NCBI GenBank assembly: GCA_029449235.1
Contig: JANATG010000013.1
Location: 310,001 to 374,000 of the forward strand
Source of the DNA: Linnemannia schmuckeri
Taxonomy: Eukaryota; Mortierellomycota; Mortierellomycetes; Mortierellales; Mortierellaceae
Direction: 5' to 3'
Length of the DNA: 64,000 nucleotides
Part shown: positions 55,631 to 64,000 of the stretch, piece by piece
How the letters are laid out: each line of letters begins with the position of its first letter
How positions within the stretch are numbered: the first letter of the stretch is position 1
Notes under the pieces: generated by a model
The model's database searches: none
Told to the model about the DNA's origin: nothing
Seen by the model: only the letters and a program-made list of their open reading frames with translations
Translations under genes and position numbers: made by a program

Positions 55631-56586
55631 TTACTGAAGACGCCCACAGCCAATGATAGTGATAGCCTGAATGGGTCTCTCCTCTTCATCAGTGGGGATC
55701 TTGTTCAACTTGTCCAACAGCGCAAACCCATCTACACAGATCTCATGTCCGCTCGAGTCCCGTGGTGACAACCCACCCTTTTCTGCTGTTGTACTATTAG
55801 ATGAAGAATCCTCAACAACCTCTCCAAAGGCAACATACGCCCCCTCCAACACCTTGATCCACCTAGGGCCCTCACCCAGTGTCAAAAAGAACTGTGACCC
55901 ATTCGTGTTCTTCCCCCTGTTGGCCATCGCCAACACACCAGCCTTCTTGAACGCCCCCTTCCTCAGCCCATGCCGCTCGTCCGCAAACGGTTTCGGGTTC
56001 TCGATACTCGGCAACGATGAATGACCCCCCGATCCATTGTTCTTTGTGAAATCCCCGCCCTGCAGGATATGATCCTTGACGAGTCTAAAGAACCGGGTGT
56101 TGACGTAGGTGGCCTCGTGAACTTTAGCGGTATAGGTCGATTCGACGAAATTGAGGAAATTTTGACACGTCTTGGGGCAGCCCGCAGTGTCGAGGGAGAG
56201 GATGAGGCGGCCACCGGGGAGAGGCACGGGTTGGGAGAGAGTGATGGAACCACCTTGGGTGAGGACTGGGTTGGAGTCGTAGATCTCTTGGAGGTTTTGG
56301 AGGTCTTCTGGTTCGAGTTCTTCGAGCGATCGGCCAGAGTATCCGTAGAGTGAGCCGTGTGTTGCAAAGAATGCCTGTCCACGGCGGTACCTATTGTTTT
56401 TTTTTGTATGAGGAGAGAGTAGGTATATATGTTGTTAGGATAGTGAAGGCGATCAGATGTGTTGGTATTTTGGGAGAAAAAAGAAAAAGTAAGGTAAGCT
56501 TACAGATCCCATGAGGTGGCCTTGAACTCTTGGTCACCAATCTCAATGTCAAGGTAGACGAGTGTATTATTCTTGTCGTTTGTCAT
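55631..56586 (-). CDS. Cyclophilin-type peptidyl-prolyl cis-trans isomerase with N-terminal extension
   Basis: Catalyses proline isomerisation in proteins. Two exons, 56586-56504 and 56390-55631, give 280 residues; the splice restores DLYRRGQAFF. The cyclophilin domain spans about residues 85-280: GGRLILSLDTAGCPKTCQNFL, FFRLVKDHILQGGDF (RVxxxFxxQGGD region), GVLAMANRGKNTNGSQFFLT, and VAFGEVVE, ending AITIIGCG. Catalytic positions are partly altered: RxxxxFMxQGGD reads RLVKDHILQGGD, so the Phe-Met pair is His-Ile, and the SQFFLT block is intact. The first 85 residues, with TLVYLDIEIGDQEF at the start, are not part of the standard fold. No signal peptide, so cytosol or nucleus is likely. Confidence 0.88.
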
Positions 56587-57228
56587 TCTGTGCTTCTTGT
56601 TGTTGTCGAAAAGGCGTGCTATGTATGTGATGAGAAAGGAGAAAAAAAAAGAAAAAAAGAGAATGAAAATAAAAACAAGAATGAAGAAAAGAGGCGAATG
56701 AAAGGTGATGTCAAAGTGAATCCCACGGTGTTTTTAAAGTGTATGCGTTTTCTGCCCAGCTCCTGTCTCACCCATTTGACCAATGACCTCATTCATACCT
56801 CGTCGTCACCATGGTTGCACAAGAAAAAAAAACAAACGCAAAGAGACGCTTCTCCCTTTCACTTCATCACCATGCATTATCAACAAGCCTTTAAATGCCA
56901 TGCGAAGGTTAAATGATGCTGGCAAAGAGAACTTACTCCATCTCTCTTTGTCCGTCGTGTCTCTTCGTTCATCGCACATCTCGTATGCATAATGTATCAG
57001 ACAACGGCCTGGGAATCCGGTCCAATGTTGGACAGGCATGCTTGATTTTGTTCGAGGGTCCGACAGCCTATCAGAAGTCAATAGGACCTTCGCATGCTTT
57101 GTTTGTTGCTCCTTTATTCCTGTTTGTATTGATGTATTATAATTCCAAGGATATGATTCATTCACTACACTCTTTCTCTCTCTCTCTCTCCCGCCTCCCT
57201 TCTTCCTCCTGTCTCTCCCAATCCCCTC
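56587..57228. other. Intergenic, 0.64 kb: cyclophilin promoter and IFRD 3' region
   Basis: Contains the cyclophilin leader (A-rich on the plus strand, 56640-56695) and the 3' end of the IFRD gene (CT-rich, 57175-57228). No further feature seen. Confidence 0.5.
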
Positions 57229-59793
57229 TCAATACTCCAACTCATGAAAAAACTTTCCTCCTCCTCCTCCGCCACCACCACTTCCACCACGATCCTTTTT
57301 CCGCTGAACATGTCGCAACCTCGCAACCTCCGCATTTTGATATTTGCGATCCACCCGACTGCTCGCTTGCAACTGCAACTGCTGCTGTTGCAATAGGTAA
57401 GCTTGATCAATCACCACAAAGTCTTCTCCTGTATCAGAGTAATGGCCCATAGATGAAGGTGGTCGAGACCCGGCTCGAGAACTTGCCCTCGACCCAGTAC
57501 GGGATCCGATACGAGATCCTACCCGTGAGCCGCCTCCTCCGCTGCCATGTCCCTTTCCGGCTCCTGAAGCTGTGCTACTGAATGAAAAGTCGAATGGAGA
57601 ATAGAGAATGGCGGTGCTTGGGAGAAGCGAATGAATAGTCGGGTTGTGGAAGAGGTGGGTCTGTAGCCCTGAAGTCAATCGGTCTCGGAGATAGCGCAAC
57701 TGCAAGATCTCGACTAAAAAACGTGGTGATTATATCATAAAGTCATACAGTCAAAATAAACCGTCAGCGAACTAACCATAACGCATGAACACCTTATTTT
57801 GCAGTCAATGAAGGAGGACTTACCCCATCCATAAAAGTCAACAATATAATCCTTGAGCTTCAACGACTCCTGAGGCTTTTCCTGATCACCACTGCCACTA
57901 TCCTCGCAATCTTCTCCTTGACCAAGGTCAACACTCTTGATGATATCACGAAAGGCAGACCGACCAGCACATCGATCCTTCCGACTCCGGTGCCGATTCG
58001 AATCCGTCGCGAGGTTGGCCAATACATCGACCAGATCCTGTCGGTCCCTGTACCAAAACGGACTCGTTGTCGTACTTGCTATCCCTCCACCTCCGTCATC
58101 ATCCCAGTCATCTTCGTCGTCATCATCGTCTTGATACGTCTCTCGGCCACGTCGCGACCATTCGGTTCCCTCCTGTTGGTGATACGTCTTGTACCCTTCT
58201 TCCTCATGTCGTCGTCGTTGCTGTTCATGGTGGTCCAATACTTCAAACATCAGACCAACAACCTCCCCACTCGCGACTCGCACCTCGACAGAAGGGTATT
58301 CCAGTAAAGTGTAATGGATGGCTGGGATCATCTTGCTGAATAGTCGCCGTGCTTGTTGAGCATCCTTCTCGTGCTGCGACCTTGTACCGGGTTCATCACC
58401 ACTGCTGCGGTCGCTGTCATCATCGTTGTTGGAAGTACTGTTCCTGCCAAACAGCGCCGCGAATAAGAGTCCAAAAGACTCCAAGGCCGCGACGAGTGTG
58501 CCCGAATGAATAGCAGCTGCTGATGAAGACGACGAATGCGAATCCTTAGGAACTACGAGATCTGCGAGGTAATTTAGCATTTCGTATGTCGGCAAGTGGG
58601 ATGGTTGAGGTGTTGACGAGATGTAACAGGCTGTCGCCAACGTGTACAAGCACTAAAACGTATGAAATGCTCCTTGGTGGTATTAGTAAACATCTCACGT
58701 TCGGGCCAATGTCACCCTGCCTCACTGGAGTAACAAATGAAAGGCGGCTTACCGCGGCTTTGACCTCGGGTTGATCGTGGTTGGTGATAGTGTATTTTAA
58801 CAAGGGCGCCATGTCTGTCAGTACTTGTTCATCGTCCTCTCCTGCCGTGATAAATATCAGCGTGATGACTATACATCAAAAGGCACCCGTATCACCATTT
58901 TTTGTCAGTCAACTCTCCATCTCTTCATACACACACCCATGAAAAAAGCAGCAAAGTGCTTACCATTGGCGGCAAGGACACATTCGCGTGTTCCGCCTCG
59001 CTTAATACTCTTCTTCAACAAATCCATCAAATCCTCCTTGTGCGAGTCCAACAGTTCGGCCACAAAGTGCTGTGAAAGAATCGCAACCAGCTTTGTTAAT
59101 GCCTCCTCCCGTGTGCTTTCAACACAAAATCAAAAGGGATCAAGAAAAGATGTCAGGGGGTCAACAAAGACATTACTTGTCTAGTGATTTATGAAATGGT
59201 TTGCCAAAAGAAAAAAGACACCACCTTGAGCACAACCTCAAAATCCGCAATCTTCTTCGACTTTCCACTTCCTCTCCTTCATCTTCTTTTTCCTTTCTTC
59301 CCTATCCTCACATCCTTCATCCCTACCCCTCACTTTTTTCGCTTCCCCCCCACCTCTCAACCAAGGTCTCATTAGTCTCATTTTAGCTCATATCAAATCT
59401 GCACCCCCGTTCTGAATCGCATAACTCAACTCACCTGGACCGCTTCTCACCCAGCTGTTCAATAGCATCCAGAATCCGCGACTCCACCGACCCTTCTCCT
59501 CTACCTCGCCGACCACCGTCATCCTCACGCTCGGAACCATACCCCACCGCCTCCCACTGCTCAAATCCACTCCCATAATCATCGTCCTCATCGTCAGAAT
59601 TGACGCGCGACCCACTCCTTGACGCATATCTCGACGATGGTCTCGAAGTTCCCGCTGGTCCTGGTGAGAGATATGTCCCGCCTCCACTGCTTCCTCCTTG
59701 TGAGTGGCTCGAGAGCTGTTGTTGGAGTTTTTTAGTCGAGTTCTTGGACGCTGTCTTTCTTAGGCTCAAGGGTTGCTTGTTGACGTATACCAT
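57229..59793 (-). CDS. Interferon-related developmental regulator (IFRD) family protein
   Basis: HEAT-like repeat protein; animal IFRD1/2 act as transcription cofactors, and IFRD2 is known to bind inactive ribosomes. Five exons (59793-59435, 59115-58964, 58841-58753, 58652-57824, 57713-57229) give 637 residues. The N-terminus is Ser/Gly-rich with basic residues (SRPSSRYASRSGSR). The IFRD domain runs from REEALTKLVAILSQHF through KKSIKRGGTRECVLAAN, ACLYTLATACYISSTPQPSHLP and VASGEVVGLMFEV. The C-terminal IFRD_C region starts RDRLTSGLQTHLFHN with LLPSTAILYSPFDF. Acidic and poly-Ser linkers and an Arg/Ser/Gly repeat (SRVGSRIGSRTGSRASSR) are fungal additions. T37 (sense) and a CACGTG lie in the leader. 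Confidence 0.9.
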
Positions 59794-59900
59794 CCTTTTT
59801 TGTGTGTGTAAGTATGAGCGGGTTGCAGTTTTGGTCCTGTGGAAGAGTTTGTTGGAGGAAGATGTGTATGGTAAATATGAAGAAAAAGGAAGGAAAGAGC

Positions 59901-59901
<1 letters not shown>

Positions 59902-59938
<37 letters not shown>
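59902..59938 (-). repeat. T37 homopolymer (sense strand) in IFRD leader
   Basis: 37 A on the plus strand, so T37 on the IFRD coding strand, beginning 109 nt upstream of its ATG. Confidence 0.9.
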
Positions 59939-59943
<5 letters not shown>

Positions 59944-59996
59944 AGTATGAGCGTGAAATAGGTCGTGAATGTGATGTTGGGTCTGTGCACCGGCCG

Positions 59997-60002
59997 CACG
60001 TG
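59997..60002. promoter_or_regulatory. E-box CACGTG upstream of IFRD
   Basis: CACGTG 204 nt upstream of the IFRD start codon, on the far side of the T37 tract. Functional use is inference. Confidence 0.25.
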
Positions 60003-60050
60003 GTTCATTCAAAAATTAGCTCGTTACATTGGATGGTGGATTTATCGATG

Positions 60051-60056
60051 TTTATT
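60051..60056 (-). terminator. AATAAA polyadenylation signal, PGM2-like gene
   Basis: TTTATT on the plus strand, 55 nt past the stop codon on the minus strand. Confidence 0.5.
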
Positions 60057-60110
60057 AACAAGGTGTTGGTTGCTGTACAAGGGTTGTAATCTGTATCCAG
60101 AAAAAAAGAA

Positions 60111-62303
60111 TTACGAAGACTGGCGGTATTGAAGACCGTTAGCCTCGGGTTCGAGGAGCTGGCTGCACATGGCAGACTCAATAGCCTTGGCCTGGGACTC
60201 GGCCTCCTCTTGGGTAGCAGCCGAGACCTCCAGGTAGTACTTGATCTTGGGCTCAGTTCCACTGGTGCGCAACGTGAACACACATCCGTTTTCCAAGTAG
60301 AAGGTAATCATCTGGGCCGAAGGCGACACGGGAAGACTGGGGACACCGTCCTTCTTCGAGGTATCATATCCCAGCGTCAAATCACGCACATTCGCAACCT
60401 TGTGCTCTCCGATGTGAGTAGGGTACAAGGGCTTGTGAGCGAAACGACCAGTCTCGTCCGACTGAGGACTGGCACCGAAACGCATCTTGTTGAAGATCCG
60501 GTCAATGGTCTCTTGTTCGTAGCAGATAAAGTACGAGTTGGCCGAGGCAAAGTATCCGTACTTCTTGTAGAGGCTGTCGAGGTACTCGGAGATCTTGGTG
60601 CCGTTCTTGTAGAGCTTGGCGGCCAACTGTGCAAAAGTTCCGAGAGCACTAACACCATCCTTGTCACGGACAATGTCTCCCAACATGAATCCGATAGCCT
60701 CCTCGTAGCCGAAAATAACGTCGTAGCCCTCCTTCTCCAAATCAATGGCGCGGTTACCGATCCACTTGAATCCTGTCAATGTGTCCTCCCAGTGAATACC
60801 CTCCGTCTTAGCGACCTTGGCCAACATGGTGGATGACACTGTCGAGCACAACACCGCAACCTTGGCTATCAATGATTGAAAAAGTGAAGGTATAATCAGT
60901 CAACATATTGTCCAAGAAAACAAACATGTAAATAAATCAACAAAAAAAAAAAAAAAAAAAAAAAAAACATACCATCGCTCTTGCCAGACGACCGCCAGTT
61001 GTCGAGAGCATTACAGGCAAACATGGTTCCGATCTGGTTTCCAGTGAAAAGGATCCACTCTCCCGAAGCCTGCTTCTCAGCAACAGTGAAGCGATCCGCG
61101 TCAGGATCGTTGGCAAACACAACCGAGGCACCAGCCTCATCTGCAGCCTTGAAGGCCATAGCTAAAGCACCCTTGCCTTCCTCAGGGTTGGGGAAGACGA
61201 CGGTAGGGAACTCGGGATCGGGCTGGACCTGCTCCTTGGTAGGGATCAAGGGCTTGAATCCAAACCGCTCAAAGACCTCCTTGGCGAATGGGTAACCGAC
61301 ACCGTGCATGGCAGTGTAGACAAACTTGGTCTCTGAGGCAGCGTTGGCATCCTTAGCAATGCACAGGCTATCAACCTCCTTGAAGTAGGCAGGGACAAGC
61401 TTCTCAGTGGGATCAACAAGAGCAGGGTTCTCAAAGGACTTGTAGTCCCAGACCCAAGGCTCCAAGTTATCGAGGATCATCTGTGCAATTCCTTCATCGT
61501 GAGGAGGGATGATCTGGCAGGCGTTCTCCCAGTAGACCTTGTATCCGTTATCCTTCTTGGGGTTGTGCGAGGCGGTGATCATGATACCGCAGGCGGCGTT
61601 GAGCGACTTGACACCGAAAGGAACCATGGGGGTGTGGACAAGATCCTTGTAGGCGTAGACCTTAACACCCTTGGACAAGAAGACACCGGCGGTGAGACGA
61701 GCGAAATCGCTAGAGTGGTGGCGGTGGTCATGCCCGATGACGACTCCACGCTCCTTGGCGTCCTTGACATGCTCCAGAACGTAGAGGCAGAGTCCCTGCG
61801 AAGCCTGAATGACCGTCAAGTCGTTCATGCGAGAGAATCCAGCCTCCATCGCAGCACGAAGCCCTACATAATGCATAGATGGTTTGTTTACAACGTAAAT
61901 TGAGCTGTTCGATCTCGATTATCATTGTAACAACGCAGGCTGCTCAAACATGGATAAAACAAATTGAAAAGAAAAAAAACTTACCAGCAGTTCCGAACTC
62001 AATACGGTGACGGAGACGGGCCTCCAGCTCAGCAGTATTGTTACCCTCCAGCAACGCCTCGATCTCCTTGCGGGTTTCAGGGTTCTAACAGGTGATTATT
62101 CGTATCCGTGGGGTCAAGGTGTAAACGTCATTAAACAAGGTTAGCCGTCGGTTTGCATGGAGCGTGGACTCTCTCTTCCTGCCTGTGATTCTTTGTTTGA
62201 TTCAGGAAAGAACGAATGAATGCAAAAGAGAGAAAGAGGAACGAACCTTGTCGAGTCTGAGCCATTCCTTTGCGAGATCAGTGATGGGAGCTTTCGTGGC
62301 CAT
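60111..62303 (-). CDS. Phosphopentomutase/phosphoglucomutase of the PGM2 type (yeast Prm15-like)
   Basis: Alpha-D-phosphohexomutase family enzyme. The PGM2/Prm15 branch interconverts ribose-1-P and ribose-5-P, linking nucleoside breakdown to the pentose phosphate pathway. Four exons (62303-62247, 62084-61985, 61863-60973, 60865-60111) give 600 residues, like human PGM2 (about 610). Motifs: RIEFGTAGLRAAM, VVIGHDHRHHS, active-site serine loop ITASHNPKKDNGYKVYW, metal loop NDPDADRF, sugar-binding GYEEAIGFMLG and phosphate loop LRTSGTEPK. GYEEAIGF and KKDNGYKVY favour the PGM2 branch over classical PGM1. Cytosolic, no presequence. Intron 3 begins GTATGT and runs straight into T26 on the sense strand. 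With APRT it belongs to purine/ribose salvage, though 55 kb apart. Confidence 0.93.
60942..60967 (-). repeat. T26 homopolymer (sense strand) in PGM2-like intron 3
   Basis: 26 A on the plus strand. On the gene's strand it follows the 5' splice site GTATG almost directly, unlike the other intronic tracts, which lie towards the acceptor. Confidence 0.9.
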
Positions 62304-62844
62304 GGTTGTTGCTGTTGTTGTGTGTGATGTGATGGTGTGAATGTGAGAGAGAAGAAATGGAAATGTAATAGAAAGAGATAAGAAGTGAGATAGAAAGTGT
62401 CCGTGGGAGACCCATTTTTATAATGTTCGAAATTGATCACAAAAAAGTGGACACAGAGGGCGCACAAGTACAAACAACAATGTAAAAAAACTGGGTCCAC
62501 TTTCGTCACCCCGCCTCCACATTTTCCCAATCGGGCCTGACCCGACCCTGGGAAACCAATGCACTCTGACTTCACTCGAAACGCCCAGAACCAAGTTGAA
62601 CAAGCAACACCCAAAAGGAGATAAGCTACAGTGGCCCAATGTGAATCATCAAGTCAGGAACCAAACTGGGCTACTCCTGAACCCCACGGGGCATAAACCA
62701 CATTTGTCCGTAACAGGGTTTACCATGAACCATTGCTTATCTTTATTGAAGATTGGCTATTGAAGAAGGAGTGTTATGCTAGAAAGAAAATGAAAATGAT
62801 GCTATGTGTAGAAATAGTTACCAGGGGAGGTAAAGATCTCAGCT
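62304..62844. other. PGM2-like promoter and JMJD6-like 3' region
   Basis: 541 nt between tandem minus-strand genes. The part nearest 62303 is the PGM2-like leader; the rest holds the JMJD6-like polyadenylation signal. No gene seen. Confidence 0.5.
62742..62747 (-). terminator. AATAAA polyadenylation signal, JMJD6-like gene
   Basis: TTTATT on the plus strand, 98 nt past the JMJD6-like stop. Confidence 0.45.
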
Positions 62845-64000
62845 TTAATCAGACTTGTCGGACGACTTGTCAGATCTCTTCTCTGACCTGTTGGACCGGT
62901 CAGACTTGTCGCTCTTCTTGTCCTTGTTGGCATGGCGGAGCTCCTTTCTCCTCTTCTTCTTGCACTTGTGGCACATGCAGATCTCGCCAATGTCGCTCTC
63001 ACTGTCAGTCGAGGTCACATCGCCATCAGAGTCTGAGCTGCTCGAGCTCGAGCTTGAACTCGAGCTGCTATCGTCAGTCGACATGGGAAGCATCGGAACA
63101 TAAGCAAGGGACCTACATTTGTCTAGCAGATCCTTGTAAAAGCACCGTCCCGTTTTGTTGTACAGTCGTTCAATCTCGGCCTGGAACTTTTTGGCCAGCT
63201 TGGGTCGTGCATGGCGAGTATAAAGCCACACTGCCTCAAAGTTGGTAGGCGAGCAAAAGTTTTGAGTAATCGCAATCGTGAAATCTATGCAGGTGAATAA
63301 TGGAAAAAAAAAGGGTGATCGTCATTAGGAATGTTTGTAGAGAAACAGGGAAACAGATAGAAAAAAATGCGCCCGCACAGACACTCCTTACTTCTGATTA
63401 TATTTGACACCATCATCTGTTTTCACTTCATTATATGAACTTACCAAGGTTCATGACGATGTGGGGCCAACCGCCAGGCACAAACATAGTCTCGCCAGGT
63501 CCCTGAATGACCTCAAGCATCCCATATTGCTTGGCGAGTTCATAGTCGTTTGCCGCAAAGCGAGGGTACACATGGTGGAACCACGACACTGCCTCCCGAT
63601 CAAATGGCTTCATCACTGGGTCATAAAGACTCTTTGGGATTCCTGGGGGGAACAGGCACCAGCGCTTGTGTCCTGTCGTCAATGTGTTCCATGCCGACGT
63701 TCCTAATGATATTTTCAGTTTCATTGGTTTAATTGACTTGTCTGAAAAACGGACAGATAGTGACACTCATGAGCATCAGTTGTGTGTTTGTGTTTCTGAA
63801 GTGATAGCTTACCAAGTGGGTCAATATGAATTCCTGTGCCACTCCTGGGTCCGCCGACAACAAACCAACGATAAGGTGGTCTCCTTCTGTCTCCCGCCAA
63901 CCTACAATCAGAATGAAGGTCAAGTTAGTATCAGTCCACACAATATATTGACCTCAGACATGCATCAAAACAATGCCGACACTTACTGGAAGAGGTCGTC
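62845..64000 (-). CDS. JmjC dioxygenase, JMJD6-like (5' partial)
   Basis: Fe(II)/2-oxoglutarate oxygenase; animal JMJD6 hydroxylates lysines of splicing factors in the nucleus. Four visible exons (64000-63987, 63901-63813, 63702-63445, 63284-62845) encode the last 266 residues; the N-terminus is outside the window. Seen: RPPYRWFVVGGPRSGTGIHIDPLGTSAWN, where His and Asp of GIHIDP are the first two iron ligands, GHKRWCLFPP, and GETMFVPGGWPHIVMNLDFTIAITQNF with the distal His ligand. A Ser run then Asp/Ser (SSDSDGD), a CMCHKC pair, and a Lys/Ser/Asp repeat end (KSDKSDRSNRSEK) follow. A Ser-rich tail also exists in animal JMJD6. Every splice keeps frame and matches the animal protein order. It is the first gene of a tandem minus-strand row with PGM2, IFRD and cyclophilin. 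Confidence 0.92.

Larger units (their letters stand above)
59794..60110. other. IFRD leader/promoter and PGM2-like 3' region
   Basis: 317 nt with A37 at 59902-59938 (T on the IFRD sense strand), CACGTG at 59997-60002, and the PGM2-like polyadenylation signal at 60051. Confidence 0.5.

Noticed and set aside
4360..62303. A nucleotide-salvage gene cluster (APRT and the PGM2-type phosphopentomutase)
   Set aside because: The two genes are 55 kb apart with unrelated genes between; shared pathway but no cluster.
1..64000. CRISPR array, rRNA operon, mitochondrial or viral DNA
   Set aside because: No regularly spaced direct repeats, no rRNA-like sequence, no viral hallmark genes; intron-rich nuclear fungal genes throughout.

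Overview
The window is nuclear DNA of a filamentous fungus. Genes are interrupted by short spliceosomal introns (mostly about 60-290 nt, GT-AG, some with TACTAAC/CTAAC-like branch sites). Intergenic leaders are pyrimidine-rich, AATAAA signals follow many stop codons, and proteins carry Asn/Gln/Ser/His tracts. The gene set (fungal Gal1-type galactokinase, fused Egt1, Rpd3, Nhp6-like HMG protein, JMJD6-like and IFRD-like proteins that are absent from baker's yeast) suggests an early-diverging lineage. Mortierellomycotina is my best guess, by inference only. I see no virus, CRISPR array, rRNA or convincing tRNA.

Layout. 0-7 kb: 3' part of a rhodanese/USP deubiquitinase (+), convergent with adenine phosphoribosyltransferase (-) and then galactokinase (-). 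9-19 kb: an HSL-type alpha/beta hydrolase (-), a membrane-anchored metallophosphoesterase (+) and a glutathione S-transferase (+) with a 1.4 kb intron. 21.8-30 kb: a four-finger C2H2 regulator, an RPD3/HDAC1 histone deacetylase in eight exons, and a YbjQ/UPF0145 protein, all (+). 30-36 kb: a mitochondrial IRC3-type DEAH helicase (-) and an MFSD1-like transporter (-). 39-50 kb: an HMG-box protein (+), TFIIIB subunit BRF1 (-), head-to-head mitochondrial malonyl-CoA:ACP transacylase (+), and the ergothioneine synthase EGT1 (-). 53-64 kb: a single-pass membrane protein, a cyclophilin, an IFRD homologue, a PGM2-type phosphopentomutase/phosphoglucomutase and a JMJD6 homologue cut by the window end, all (-).

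The genes do not form a cluster. They are housekeeping genes for ubiquitin turnover, purine salvage and sugar-phosphate metabolism, chromatin and transcription, and mitochondrial lipid and DNA maintenance, plus one redox pathway (ergothioneine). Exon-intron models were built by hand, by requiring reading frame to be kept across GT-AG introns and conserved motifs to be restored. Exon ends may be off by a base or so.

Most notable observations: an apparent 2-nt exon in the YbjQ gene, flanked by two well-formed introns and needed to keep the conserved C-terminus in frame; a zinc finger with a Tyr in place of its second Cys ligand; a diverged dispersed repeat with a conserved hairpin at 27.5 and 54.4 kb; and long T-tracts that nearly all lie on the sense strand in 5' leaders or introns.
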